64,000 nucleotides of DNA from Paenisporosarcina cavernae (lineage in GTDB: Bacteria > Bacillota > Bacilli > Bacillales_A > Planococcaceae): NCBI RefSeq assembly GCF_003595195.1, contig NZ_CP032418.1:756501-820500 (forward strand), given 5' to 3'. Shown piece by piece: positions 18,217 to 27,003 of this stretch. Positions within the stretch are counted from its first letter, which is position 1; the number at the start of each line of letters is the position of its first letter. A model generated the notes under the pieces. That model was not told the origin of the DNA. It searched no databases and was given only the letters and a program-made list of their open reading frames with translations. A program made the translations under genes and the position numbers.

Positions 18217-19302
18217 ATGACAAAAGGAAGAGGAATCATTTTAGAAGTCCATGACGAATATAGCGTATTCCTCACGTCCGATGGAGGATTTATAAAAGGT
18301 GTTCCATCTATGGATGATCCGATTGTCGGCGTGGAATGTTCGTTTACGGAATTTATACCTGTCACTAGCATGTTAAACAGAACGGTTAAGTGGAAAATGG
18401 TCTATCCGGTTCTAGCTGCAGCAGCCACTCTACTGTTAGTGTTTGGGATGTTATTTGGAAACGAATCTACTGCTTCTGCCTACATTCAAGTTGATGCGGA
18501 TTCTAGTTTTGAAATAGGTGTAAATGATCAAGGAGAAGTAGTCCACTTCAGCGCTTTGGATGATAATGGGGAAGCATTTATTCGACAACTGAAAAGTTGG
18601 AAAGGCGAGCAACTATCTAGTGTGCTTAGCGACATTATGAAGAACTACTCAAAAGAAACACAAACGAACCCAATCACAGTAACGACGATTTTTCACAATG
18701 AAGCAGATTCACTAAGAGCAACTATAGATGAAGCAATCGAAGAAACAAAAACAGAACTTCCTTCCATTGCAAAGCAAGTGGAGAAAGAAGAAGCATCTTT
18801 TAAAGAATATGAAGCTGCAAAAGAACGCGGCGTATCTGTCCAGTCGTATATTTCGGAGGATCAATCGAGAGATGATCAAAAAGCGAAAGAAAACCGAAAT
18901 GACGTTAAACAGAAACCGGTTAATGGGACGAAAGAGAATAAAGGTTCAGAAAAAGCAAAAGATCCGAAAAAAGGTCCAAATGACAATTCAAGCAAGTCAA
19001 ACGGAAAATCGGACAAACCTTCAACCTCAAAAAAAGACCAGACAACAGAAAAAGAATTAAACGGTAAGAATAATGAAAATCATGGTAAAAAACATAACAA
19101 TGGTTCTCAAGTGAAAAAAGAGGCTTCTAAAAAACAGTCTCCATCAAACAATCCATCTTCTAATCGTAATAACAACACTTTCGATCACCATAAAGAAAAT
19201 GGTGGCGAAAAAAATAGAAACAGAGAAAACCACAAGCAAAATCGTTGGAATGAAAACAAAGATAACGGTAAGCAAGACAAAGGAAAAGGACACAATCACT
19301 AA
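18217..19302 (+). CDS. rsgI: Anti-sigma factor RsgI family protein
   Basis: The 361-residue protein has the RsgI N-terminal domain that binds SigI in the cytoplasm (GIILEVHDEYSVFLTSDGGFI, residues 5-25 roughly). One membrane segment follows (about residues 64-82), then an extracytoplasmic conserved RsgI region (SAYIQVDADSSFEIGVN) and a long disordered tail from about residue 220 very rich in Asn, Lys, Gly, Glu and His. No carbohydrate-binding or protease domain is fused, unlike clostridial RsgIs, so sensing probably uses the bare periplasm-like region and tail. A terminator closes the operon. Confidence 0.9.
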   Translation: MTKGRGIILEVHDEYSVFLTSDGGFIKGVPSMDDPIVGVECSFTEFIPVTSMLNRTVKWKMVYPVLAAAATLLLVFGMLFGNESTASAYIQVDADSSFEIGVNDQGEVVHFSALDDNGEAFIRQLKSWKGEQLSSVLSDIMKNYSKETQTNPITVTTIFHNEADSLRATIDEAIEETKTELPSIAKQVEKEEASFKEYEAAKERGVSVQSYISEDQSRDDQKAKENRNDVKQKPVNGTKENKGSEKAKDPKKGPNDNSSKSNGKSDKPSTSKKDQTTEKELNGKNNENHGKKHNNGSQVKKEASKKQSPSNNPSSNRNNNTFDHHKENGGEKNRNRENHKQNRWNENKDNGKQDKGKGHNH

Positions 19303-19319
19303 TCTTCATTGAATCCTGT

Positions 19320-19347
19320 AAGACCGCTTCCATTAGCGGTCTTTTTT
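19320..19347 (+). terminator. Terminator of sigI-rsgI
   Basis: AAGACCGCT pairs with AGCGGTCTT around TCCATT, followed by a T run. Confidence 0.9.
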
Positions 19348-19394
19348 CTTTACAATAAGTTCATACGAGTTAAACGGAAGGAGATGTGATTCTT

Positions 19395-20744
19395 GTGGCT
19401 AGATGGCAAGATAAAGTAAAAGAATTGACACCAGCACAAGCGATCGTATCGTATTACTTTATCGCGATTGCGATTTCCGTTATTTTATTGAACTTGCCTG
19501 GGACTCATCAAAAAGGTGTGGAAGTACCTTTTATCGATAGCGTTTTTACGGCAGTTAGTGCAGTCAGTGTTACGGGTTTAACCGTTGTAAATATCTCCGA
19601 AACTTACTCTGTCTTTGGGATTGTCATGCTAATGCTGGTACTTCAACTTGGTGGAATTGGCGTTATGTCACTAGGTACATTTGTGTGGTTATTGGTAGGA
19701 AAAAAAATCGGCATGCGAGAACGTCAACTTATTCAAATGGATCATAACCAGCATTCGCTTGCTGGGTTAGTAAATCTAATCATTGAAATTATCCGTATCC
19801 TATTATTAATTGAATTTATTGGTGCAATGATTCTCACATTTTATTTCTTAAAATATTACGATTCGTTTTCAGAAGCGTTATTGAATGGAGTCTTCGCAAC
19901 GATATCAGCCACTACAAACGGTGGTTTTGATATTACAGGCGAATCGTTGGTTCCTTATTTTAACGACTACTTTGTCCAAATTATTGTAATGGTACTAATT
20001 ATTTTAGGTGCAATAGGATTCCCAGTATTAATAGAAGTAAAAGCATTTTTATCCAATAAACATCCGAATTTCCGGTTTTCATTATTTGCCAAAATAACGA
20101 CGGTTACTTTCGGAATACTCTTAGTGGTGGGCAGTGTTGCTATTTATTTATTGGAATCGTTTCATTCCTTTAAAGGCATGAAGTGGCACGAAGCTATTTT
20201 TGCTTCGATTTTTCACTCGGTTTCTTCTAGGTCAGGTGGTCTCACTACTTTCGACATCACTCAGTTTAGTGAAGGTACCAATGTGTTTGTAAGTGCTATG
20301 ATGTTTATCGGTGCATCTCCCAGTTCTGTGGGTGGAGGTATACGGACCACGACCTTTGCAATCGCAATTCTATTTTTGATCAATTTTGCGCGTGGGAAAG
20401 ACAACATCCAAGTCTTTAACAGAGAAATACATTTAATCGATGTGTTTCGTTCATATGCAGTAATTATTTTGGCTATTTTCATGGTGCTTATTTCGACTAT
20501 CTTATTAACAATATCTGATCCGACTATACCAATTGGATCGTTAGTTTTCGAAATAACCTCTGCATTTGGAACGTGTGGCATGTCACTTGGTGTCACACCA
20601 AATCTTTCACCATTTGGCAAGGTACTTATTATGCTACTTATGTTTATCGGTCGAGTCGGTTTAATATCTTTCATTTTTACGATTGGGGGACGGGCAGAGA
20701 AAACAAAATACCATTTCCCAAAAGAACGTGTTATTATCGGATAA
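19395..20744 (+). CDS. ktrD: Potassium uptake channel subunit KtrD/KtrB (TrkH family)
   Basis: This is the ion-conducting subunit of a Ktr potassium uptake system, about 450 residues long with eight membrane segments and four pore loops. The pore segments are recognisable: AVSAVSVTGLTVV, ATISATTNGGFDITG, SVSSRSGGLTTFD and SAFGTCGMSLGV, each with the filter glycine. The protein aligns well with B. subtilis KtrD to the identical end YHFPKERVIIG. The start is ambiguous: GTG at 19386 lies only two bases from GGAAGGAG, so GTG at 19395 is preferred. The cytoplasmic gating subunit (KtrC/KtrA) is not adjacent, as in B. subtilis where ktrC and ktrD are unlinked. Confidence 0.92.
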   Translation: MARWQDKVKELTPAQAIVSYYFIAIAISVILLNLPGTHQKGVEVPFIDSVFTAVSAVSVTGLTVVNISETYSVFGIVMLMLVLQLGGIGVMSLGTFVWLLVGKKIGMRERQLIQMDHNQHSLAGLVNLIIEIIRILLLIEFIGAMILTFYFLKYYDSFSEALLNGVFATISATTNGGFDITGESLVPYFNDYFVQIIVMVLIILGAIGFPVLIEVKAFLSNKHPNFRFSLFAKITTVTFGILLVVGSVAIYLLESFHSFKGMKWHEAIFASIFHSVSSRSGGLTTFDITQFSEGTNVFVSAMMFIGASPSSVGGGIRTTTFAIAILFLINFARGKDNIQVFNREIHLIDVFRSYAVIILAIFMVLISTILLTISDPTIPIGSLVFEITSAFGTCGMSLGVTPNLSPFGKVLIMLLMFIGRVGLISFIFTIGGRAEKTKYHFPKERVIIG

Positions 20745-20750
20745 CGCAAT

Positions 20751-20779
20751 ACGAGCCCTCTTAGGAGAGCTCGTTTTTA
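20751..20779 (+). terminator. Terminator of ktrD
   Basis: ACGAGC at 20751-20756 pairs with GCTCGT at 20769-20774, with an inner CCTC/GGAG stem, followed by TTTTATTTT. Confidence 0.8.
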
Positions 20780-20796
20780 TTTTGAGGTATCATCTA

Positions 20797-20979
20797 TGAT
20801 CGAGTGTGTTGGAGAATCGATCGTGTGCGCCGGAGAATCGATCGTGTGCGCCGGAGAATCGATCGTGTGCAACTGAGAATCGATCGTGTGCGCCGGAGAA
20901 TCGATCGGGTGCGCCGGAGAATCGATCGTGTGCAACTGAGAATCGATCGTCTACGCCAGAGAATCGATCGCCTACCAAC
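20797..20979. repeat. 21-bp tandem repeat array, 8 full units
   Basis: The constant half-unit GAGAATCGATCG recurs at 20812, 20833, 20854, 20875, 20896, 20917, 20938 and 20959, exactly 21 bp apart, each followed by nine variable bases (TGTGCGCCG, TGTGCAACT or degenerate forms). A decayed half unit precedes the first. Units 1-3 and 4-6 show the same order of variants, so a 63-bp block was probably duplicated. Every unit carries the overlapping palindromes ATCGAT and CGATCG. It lies between two terminators. Confidence 0.95.
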
Positions 20980-21000
20980 ATAATCACTTGTAGAATATAA

Positions 21001-21045
21001 AAAAGCTGCTTCTCTATTCATCTTGATAGAGAAGCAGCTTTTGTT
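21001..21045. terminator. Bidirectional terminator after the radical SAM gene
   Basis: A perfect 17-bp stem (AAAAGCTGCTTCTCTAT with its complement at 21026-21042) and an 8-base loop, with A/T runs on both sides. Confidence 0.9.
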
Positions 21046-21051
21046 TCCAAA

Positions 21052-22761
21052 TTAGAAAGTCATTAATTGTGGTTGATCGTTTCCACTAAAGTAAGCAACT
21101 AATGTAGAGGATGCCGGTTTATAATTTCCATGTTGTAGTTCGTTTAAATCTAATGAAAAATTAGTTAGCAGGGTACGTTTATGCAAATCTCTTTCAGATA
21201 TTGCGGAACTAATTTCATGATTTTTCAGAAGTTCATATACATATGCGGTATTTTCATCGGATACATCTTTTGGCCACCACGGTTTTCGTGGCTGGAATTT
21301 ATGATGCGTCAGATAATCTAGTTTCATTAAACTGTGCACTATATCAAGGTTTACCCCGTTTAGTGTCTGCAAAAAGCCATCCAGTCGAGTGAATAGGTCT
21401 TCTAATTGGTGTCCGATTCTAGACCAGCCTCTCGATTCCCAGTAGGTACCAAATTGTTGGAAAAAGTCGAATGGCGTGTCGAAAACATGCTCGATTAAAT
21501 ACGTAACGGTTTGATCAAGTCGATGTGCATTCCAGTACTTTTCTAGAACATCTTCTGCTTGTTTGATTCGCAACATATCATCAAAGCTTAAGACATTGCT
21601 GGAGAAAATTTCATACGGAGCACGGTCGACATAAGTGTATCCATACTGATCAGCTTGCATACGAAGTCCAGTTCCTCTTAGTAACTTTAAAAACCCTAAT
21701 TGCAATTCTTCTGGTCTCAGGGCAAAGACATCATTAAAGGTTTCGCGGAATGATGCGTAGTCTTCTTCAGGAAGTCCGGCAATTAAATCAAGGTGCTGAT
21801 CGATTTTGCCTCCATCTCTAACCATAGTGACAGTTCGAGTTAACTTGTCAAAGTTTTGTCTCCGTTTCACGAGTTCGTTTGTTAAATCATTTGTCGATTG
21901 AACGCCAATCTCAAATCGGAATAATCCTTTTGGTGCGTTATCATTCAGAAATTGAATGACTTCAGGACGCATGATATCGGCAGTTATTTCAAATTGAAAG
22001 ACGACGCCAGGTAAATGTTCATCTATTAAAAACTGAAACATTTCCATGGCATAGCTTCTACTAATATTAAATGTACGATCGACAAATTTAATCGTTTTTG
22101 CGCCATTTTTCATCAAATATCGAATATCCGATTTCACTGTTTCTCGGTTGAAATAACGTACCCCGACTTCAATAGAGGATAAACAAAATTGACATGAGAA
22201 TGGGCATCCTCGGCTCGTTTCAATATAGACAATACGTTTGCTTAACTCAGCCACATCTTCTTCTAAACGATGTGGGGAGGGGGCAGTTCGTAAATCTAGT
22301 TTTGGACCTTGAGGATGTATTTTACATTTTCCATCTACCAAGTAGGCAAGTCCGTTCACTTGTTCTATTGGTAATTTTCCATGCATATAATGCAAAAATT
22401 GAAGAAAGGACAACTCTCCCTCACCCATTAGGACAAAATCAATAAAAGGATTCGATTTTAACCAGTAGTGTGTGTCATAACTCACTTCCGGACCACCAAG
22501 AATAATCGTCGTATTCGGTAGAACTTCCTTCAACATTTCGGCAACTTTCAACGTCTCTTCGATATTCCATATATAACAGCTAAATCCGACAATATCTGGC
22601 TTGCGTTGATAAATATCCGAAACAATATTCATGGAAGGATCTTTAATTGTATACTCGATAATCTGAGGATTGTAATGTGGGGTAACTCCTACCTTTAAAC
22701 ATCTCAAGGCAAGATTAGTGTGAATATATTTCGCGTTTAAGGTGGTTAACAAAATTTTCAT
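21052..22761 (-). CDS. B12-binding-domain radical SAM protein (DUF4080 type)
   Basis: The 569-residue protein has an N-terminal cobalamin-binding-like domain (to about residue 140, with VGFSCYIWN, ILGGPEVSYD and VLMGEGE). A radical SAM domain with the cluster motif CPFSCQFC in TSRGCPFSCQFCLSS follows, then a C-terminal DUF4080 region. Such proteins are widespread in Firmicutes and uncharacterised; they may modify RNA, a cofactor or a lipid. The ATG at 22761 gives the family's usual start MKILLTTLNAKYIHTNLALR; an upstream in-frame ATG at 22788 has only a weak ribosome site. The gene is alone between a terminator and a divergent kinase. Confidence 0.87.
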   Translation of the reverse strand: MKILLTTLNAKYIHTNLALRCLKVGVTPHYNPQIIEYTIKDPSMNIVSDIYQRKPDIVGFSCYIWNIEETLKVAEMLKEVLPNTTIILGGPEVSYDTHYWLKSNPFIDFVLMGEGELSFLQFLHYMHGKLPIEQVNGLAYLVDGKCKIHPQGPKLDLRTAPSPHRLEEDVAELSKRIVYIETSRGCPFSCQFCLSSIEVGVRYFNRETVKSDIRYLMKNGAKTIKFVDRTFNISRSYAMEMFQFLIDEHLPGVVFQFEITADIMRPEVIQFLNDNAPKGLFRFEIGVQSTNDLTNELVKRRQNFDKLTRTVTMVRDGGKIDQHLDLIAGLPEEDYASFRETFNDVFALRPEELQLGFLKLLRGTGLRMQADQYGYTYVDRAPYEIFSSNVLSFDDMLRIKQAEDVLEKYWNAHRLDQTVTYLIEHVFDTPFDFFQQFGTYWESRGWSRIGHQLEDLFTRLDGFLQTLNGVNLDIVHSLMKLDYLTHHKFQPRKPWWPKDVSDENTAYVYELLKNHEISSAISERDLHKRTLLTNFSLDLNELQHGNYKPASSTLVAYFSGNDQPQLMTF

Positions 22762-22929
22762 TTTACCATGTTCACTCCATTCATGCATTTCTTCATTTTA
22801 GCAGGGATTATGAATTCAAACAATATGAGTCCATGTACCTATTCATTTTTAGGAGCAGTATGAAATAATCAAAACTAGGTGCAATTTTCTTAATTTTCCT
22901 TTTTCTTGATTTTAATACGAAGGTAGTGA

Positions 22930-24387
22930 ATGCAGTTGTTAGGGAATAAAATGTATCAAACTTTCGATTTTTTGTTCCAAGATATTAGGGATCCCGTTGC
23001 TGTTATTGGACAAGACTTACAAGTTAAAATTTATAATATTGCTGCAGGAAAAGAGTTCGGTGATAGAATCAAGGTAAATAAACCACTCCGCCTTTGTAAA
23101 AGTCAACAAGACAACATGATTTCTTTTATTGCAGATATGAAAAAACCAGAGAAAGAAATATGCTCATGTTCGTTTACGGATACGGTAAACAACATGGACT
23201 ATTTAATCGAAGGTATTTTTCAGTCATCTCAAGAATATTTTGTCCTTCGTTTTCGAAATAAAAAAGAAGTGAAGCAAAATCGTCGTGTTTATCCATTTCC
23301 CCTTAGCTTTGAAGCCATTATGAATGCCTCACCAAGTGGTATTATTGTCACTGCAAAAGATGGACAAATTATCAAGATGAACCATGTGGTTGAGAAACTT
23401 CTAGGGATTCCTATTGCTAAGCTATCTGGTAAATCCGATCAATTATTGATGCGGTTATTTCCAGAAGAAAAAATGGAAACATTTCACTTTTTTCAACTGT
23501 TGTCACAGCATAAGTTAGCAGAAATGACACGAAAGTATTGTCATCCGAATGGACAAATATATTATCTTGAATTTTCTACGCATTACAATGAAGAACTAAA
23601 TTCGTATGTGACGATTTTACGAGATCGTTCGTCTCAAATGAAAAAAGAACTGGATTTAACGCATAAGGACTCCTTATCAACGCTGGGTGAAATGGCGGCG
23701 AGTATTGCTCATGAAATTCGTAATCCTCTTACGTCTCTAAAAGGATTTACGAAATTGATAGAGGATGCCATTCATGATGACGGAAAACCTTATTTAGATA
23801 TCATCCATAGTGAGATTGAGCGCATGGAATCGATTTTAAATGAATTTCTAATATTATCGAAACCGAAAAATCGATCGTTTCACTTCGTGTCGATTTCGAC
23901 GATTGTGGAACAAATTATCGAGTTTATGACGCCACAAGCGAACATGAATAATGTTCAAATTACGTACGAATGTCAAAATAAAGAAGCGGATTGTATTCTA
24001 GGTGAAGAAGCGGAAATTAAGAAAGTGTTTATTAACATGATTAAAAATGCAATTGAAGTGATGAAGAGTGGGGGACACTTGAGAGTCTCACAAAAACTCA
24101 CAGAACATCAACAAGTGAAGTTAACGTTCCAAGATGAAGGGTGTGGCATGAGTAAAGAAGTGATGGAAAAAGTCTTCACTGCTTTTTATACAACGAAGGA
24201 ACAAGGAACTGGTTTAGGACTTTCACATGCCTATCAAACGATGAAAGAACATGATGGATCTATTGAAGTGGAAAGTGAAGTTGGAAAGGGTTCCGCGTTT
24301 CATCTTTATTTTCCGGTTTATCAGTTCGGCAAAGAAGAAATGGAGCAGAATCTGACAAAACCAATGACCGTTCACTCTTGGGTGTAG
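22930..24387 (+). CDS. Soluble PAS-domain sensor histidine kinase (sporulation-kinase-like)
   Basis: This 485-residue kinase has no membrane segment. An N-terminal PAS-like region (to about residue 115, with cysteines including CSCS), a second PAS domain (about 128-235), HisKA with SIAHEIRNP and His261, and a HATPase (INMIKNAIEV, DEGCGM, GTGLGL) follow in order. It resembles the cytoplasmic KinA/KinE-type kinases feeding the Spo0A phosphorelay, and no response regulator is adjacent. The ATG at 22930 follows a modest AAGGTAGTG; a later in-frame ATG at 22951 is possible. It is followed closely by the MarR gene. Confidence 0.87.
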   Translation: MQLLGNKMYQTFDFLFQDIRDPVAVIGQDLQVKIYNIAAGKEFGDRIKVNKPLRLCKSQQDNMISFIADMKKPEKEICSCSFTDTVNNMDYLIEGIFQSSQEYFVLRFRNKKEVKQNRRVYPFPLSFEAIMNASPSGIIVTAKDGQIIKMNHVVEKLLGIPIAKLSGKSDQLLMRLFPEEKMETFHFFQLLSQHKLAEMTRKYCHPNGQIYYLEFSTHYNEELNSYVTILRDRSSQMKKELDLTHKDSLSTLGEMAASIAHEIRNPLTSLKGFTKLIEDAIHDDGKPYLDIIHSEIERMESILNEFLILSKPKNRSFHFVSISTIVEQIIEFMTPQANMNNVQITYECQNKEADCILGEEAEIKKVFINMIKNAIEVMKSGGHLRVSQKLTEHQQVKLTFQDEGCGMSKEVMEKVFTAFYTTKEQGTGLGLSHAYQTMKEHDGSIEVESEVGKGSAFHLYFPVYQFGKEEMEQNLTKPMTVHSWV

Positions 24388-24430
24388 TATACTTAAATCG
24401 ATGAAAAGATTTAAGAATTTAGGTGATCTC

Positions 24431-24877
24431 ATGAGAAACGAAGAAATATCCCAATCATTAAAACTGTTTATCGTATTATCTAGAGCGTATAAAGCACTCC
24501 ATGAAAATACAAACCATTTTTTTCAAGAAAATGGTATGAACCCGACAGAATTTGCTGTAATGGAATTGCTTTATCATAAGGGACAACAACCACTGCAGAA
24601 AATCGGACAAAAAATTTTACTCGCTAGCGGTTCTATCACATATGTCATCGATAAATTGGAAAAACGAGGATTTATCGAACGAGTAAATTGTCCGACAGAT
24701 CGTCGAGTGACATTTGCGGAAATCTCCTCAGATGGAAAAGCATTTATGGATCAGCTATTTCCGGAACATGAGAAACAGATTCACGAGTTAATGAGCGGAT
24801 TAACGTCAGATGAAAAAGAGCAAGCCATTGAGCTCGTAAAAAAATTAGGACTGTCTATTAAAGATTTGTCTTATTAA
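24431..24877 (+). CDS. MarR family transcriptional regulator, MhqR-like
   Basis: The 148-residue winged-helix regulator resembles B. subtilis MhqR (YkvE), repressor of quinone and catechol detoxification genes, over its whole length (NPTEFAVMELLYHKG, QKIGQKILLASGSITYVIDK, CPTDRRVTFAEIS). The ATG at 24431 is chosen because TTAGGTGA precedes it; an upstream ATG at 24401 would add ten residues. It has a single cysteine in the wing. Target genes (dioxygenases, azoreductase) are not beside it. The specific MhqR identity is a recollection-based judgement. Confidence 0.8.
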   Translation: MRNEEISQSLKLFIVLSRAYKALHENTNHFFQENGMNPTEFAVMELLYHKGQQPLQKIGQKILLASGSITYVIDKLEKRGFIERVNCPTDRRVTFAEISSDGKAFMDQLFPEHEKQIHELMSGLTSDEKEQAIELVKKLGLSIKDLSY

Positions 24878-25006
24878 CTAACAGCATGTGCTTCGTATTT
24901 ATTTTAACGAGGTCATATGCTTTTTTTGATGAAATAAAGATGAATAATTAGTTTATCCTACTAGTTGAAAAATTAGAGTTTCCCTTCATTAGATGACATT
25001 TACGTA

Positions 25007-25047
25007 AAAAAACTCGCTGAGAAAGAAGTACTTTCCCAGCGAGTTTT
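25007..25047. terminator. Convergent terminator between marR and lipoprotein genes
   Basis: AAACTCGCTGAGAAAG pairs with CTTTCCCAGCGAGTTT (one mismatch) around AAGTA, flanked by A and T runs. Confidence 0.88.
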
Positions 25048-25058
25048 GTTCGTTTATC

Positions 25059-25724
25059 TTATTTTGCCCCAATTGTTTCTGCCATTGCAGAGAATGCTTC
25101 CGTTAAGTTAAATTCATCGCGATCGAAAATAGTAGTACGAATGATTAAGCCATCGCGCATGAAAATATAACTTGTGACAGTTCCTAATTCCATCTGAACT
25201 TCAAAACCCGCTGCACGTTCAATGCCAGGACCTTGTGGAAGACGTTCTGGATCTTTAATTTCTTTCGGTTCTACAGCAATTGCTACTGCTTCAGCAGTAC
25301 CTTTTACATTGTCATATACAACTTCATAATCTGCTTCTGCGTCTGAAATTGTTTCAACACGCATAAAAATCGCATCATTTTCTTTCCAGTAAATCGTGTC
25401 TTTATAAGGTTCTTCGCCAGTTAGTGCGAAATCATCTAGCAAGTACACGGAGTAAGGTTGGTTTTCACTTTCCGTTAATGTTGCATTTTCTTCTTTTGTT
25501 TCTCCATCTACTTCATAGGAAAGCGTGCGTTGTGGACCTCTAACATCCGCATCTTCATCGGATTCAGGATCCGTCGTATCTTCATCAGGTGCTTTCTCTG
25601 TATCTTTTGTTACATTTTCAGACGAATTTTCATTTTTATCATCTTCCGTGTTTCCATTTGAGCAAGCACTTAGTACGCTAAGCACCAATGCTAGACTTGC
25701 GAATAAATAAAGTAGTTTTTTCAT
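25059..25724 (-). CDS. Predicted lipoprotein of unknown function
   Basis: The 221-residue protein has a classical lipoprotein signal ending in LSAC (Cys21). An acidic Asn/Glu/Asp/Thr-rich linker runs to about residue 62. A small domain of roughly 155 residues follows that I do not recognise; it contains LSYEVDGETKE, YSVYLLDDFALTGEEPY and a hydrophobic strand VTSYIFMRDGLIIRT. The fold looks beta-rich and it is probably exposed on the outer face of the membrane. The gene lies 52 bp downstream of the CPBP protease gene on the same strand. No enzymatic motif is visible. Confidence 0.75.
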   Translation of the reverse strand: MKKLLYLFASLALVLSVLSACSNGNTEDDKNENSSENVTKDTEKAPDEDTTDPESDEDADVRGPQRTLSYEVDGETKEENATLTESENQPYSVYLLDDFALTGEEPYKDTIYWKENDAIFMRVETISDAEADYEVVYDNVKGTAEAVAIAVEPKEIKDPERLPQGPGIERAAGFEVQMELGTVTSYIFMRDGLIIRTTIFDRDEFNLTEAFSAMAETIGAK

Positions 25725-25776
25725 GTTGTGATTTCCTCCCTTTGACTAACTAGACGTGTAAACATATGTAAACGTT

Positions 25777-26391
25777 TCACGTATGAAGCGGTAAAACTAG
25801 AAATAGTAAGATGGTCATTGTGATATGGGCAATAATAAGTAGAGGCATACTTTTTTTCCACTCATACAAGAGTCCCCAAAAGAAACCGGAGAAAATGGCA
25901 GCAAGAACCCCTAACCAAAATCCACTAAATGCCATTGATAGACCAAACAAGATAGATGAGACTGTTACTGCTAAAAAAGGACTCATCATTTCTTTTAACT
26001 TTTGCTGAACGTACCCTCTCCAAAAAAGTTCCTCACCCGGAGCGATAATGAGCATCAGTAACAAGTAATGCCAAACGGTTGTTGGACCATAACTTTCGAG
26101 AAACGTCTCAACGGATGTTGGAACCGCAGGGGTTACAAAAGAAAGAAGGTAATACCCAGCTGCAATGATTCCGTATGTTAGTGTACCATATCCAATTCCA
26201 AATACGAGAAACTCCCAAGTTTGCACTTCATCTTTAAAAGAACTATTTAAATACGAAATGGCCATTAATAATAACATTGCAAATGTATACATGTACCAAA
26301 ATATCTCGCTTGTTGAAAAAACAAAAAACAACAATACGAATGCTAGTGGAATGACGAGCATCCACATTTTCCATTGAACGTTTTGAACCAT
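25777..26391 (-). CDS. CPBP family intramembrane glutamic endopeptidase
   Basis: A 204-residue multi-spanning membrane protein of the CPBP (Abi, type II CAAX protease-like) family. Motif 1 is present as APGEELFWRG (EExxxR) and a later membrane helix holds FFWGLLYEWKK; the conserved histidine is in LLIIAHITM. In bacteria the family includes proteases for bacteriocin maturation or immunity and anti-sigma cleavage, but no such partner is adjacent. The ATG at 26391 lies after AAGGAGGTG; the ATG 18 bases upstream is part of that site's leader. Confidence 0.82.
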   Translation of the reverse strand: MVQNVQWKMWMLVIPLAFVLLFFVFSTSEIFWYMYTFAMLLLMAISYLNSSFKDEVQTWEFLVFGIGYGTLTYGIIAAGYYLLSFVTPAVPTSVETFLESYGPTTVWHYLLLMLIIAPGEELFWRGYVQQKLKEMMSPFLAVTVSSILFGLSMAFSGFWLGVLAAIFSGFFWGLLYEWKKSMPLLIIAHITMTILLFLVLPLHT

Positions 26392-26517
26392 CGTTCCACC
26401 TCCTTGCATTCATTTACAATATAGGACAAAATGAAGGTATCCATGCCTTCTATTTTCCATGATATAGAGGTATTCGTAAAGACTTTTCGACAGATAAAGT
26501 GTGAGAGGAGTGATTCG

Positions 26518-26703
26518 GTGAATTACGAAGAACAACTTACCCAATTGAAAGAAGGGAAAATTGCTTCTTTATTTATTCCAAAAGAAGAATTTATGGCTTT
26601 TCGATTGGTACTTCTCGCCAGAGAGGATATGAAACATTTTCGAGGAGTAGCAGAACAAGGTGGGACTGTTACATACTATTACGAGAATGACCCGCGAAGC
26701 TAA
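26518..26703 (+). CDS. Small hypothetical protein (61 aa)
   Basis: Beginning at GTG 26518 behind GAGAGGAGTGA, this yields a compact protein starting MNYEEQLTQLKEGK and ending YYYENDPRS. An upstream ATG at 26431 gives a longer frame whose first 29 codons lack a ribosome site and overlap the divergent promoter region. The content (IASLFIPKEEFMAFR, DMKHFRGVAEQGG) looks like a folded alpha/beta protein and resembles small conserved Bacillales proteins, but I do not recognise a function. Confidence 0.6.
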   Translation: MNYEEQLTQLKEGKIASLFIPKEEFMAFRLVLLAREDMKHFRGVAEQGGTVTYYYENDPRS

Positions 26704-26785
26704 ATCAAAGATAAAGAGGTATCGGTATGTAGTGTTTTGTCACATTTTGTCGTAATTCTTCTGTGTAGAATATTCCTAAATACTG

Positions 26786-26791
26786 TATAAT
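26786..26791 (+). promoter_or_regulatory. Possible -10 element of the Spo0E-like gene
   Basis: A perfect TATAAT lies 35 bp before the start codon. No good -35 is seen at normal spacing, so the promoter may be weak or activator-dependent. Confidence 0.35.
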
Positions 26792-26826
26792 AAGGTGTAG
26801 GATGGTATGCAGAAAGGAGATTTCTT

Positions 26827-27003
26827 ATGTCTGAAATTCTATTGTCAAAAGTAGAACAAACTAGAGAAGAAATGATCGAGTCTGCAAATACTAGAGGTAT
26901 CAATGATGAAGAAACGATTCGACTGAGTGAAAAATTAGATGCCTTATTAAATAAATACCAATTTGAAGGAACTTTTTCTTCCTCTAACATGTCTAAAAGC
27001 TAA
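26827..27003 (+). CDS. Spo0E-like aspartyl phosphatase (58 aa)
   Basis: The ORF starts MSEILLSKVEQTREEM and carries LSEKLDALLNKYQF, matching the Spo0E-family signature S-x-x-LD-x-LL-x-x-[YF] in the second of two short helices. Family members dephosphorylate Spo0A~P and restrain sporulation. The length is typical (50-85 residues). A strong AGAAAGGAGA site precedes the ATG, and the terminator stem overlaps the stop codon, so this is a compact single-gene unit. The presence of two sporulation-kinase-like genes in the window fits a phosphorelay role. It could alternatively act on another response regulator. Confidence 0.8.
   Translation: MSEILLSKVEQTREEMIESANTRGINDEETIRLSEKLDALLNKYQFEGTFSSSNMSKS

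Noticed and set aside
20797-20979. Possible CRISPR array
   Set aside because: Units are contiguous at 21 bp with no unique spacers, and there are no cas genes.
20790-21021. Overlapping ORFs on both strands encoding repeated ENRSCAP- or RFSGAHD-like peptides
   Set aside because: They arise because the 21-bp tandem unit is divisible by three and free of stops. None has a ribosome site, and the array lies between terminators.
25745-25785. Inverted repeat ACGTGTAAAC/GTTTCACGT with cre-like TGTAAACGTTT
   Set aside because: It deviates from the cre consensus in its last positions and overlaps the end of the CPBP gene; too weak to call an operator.
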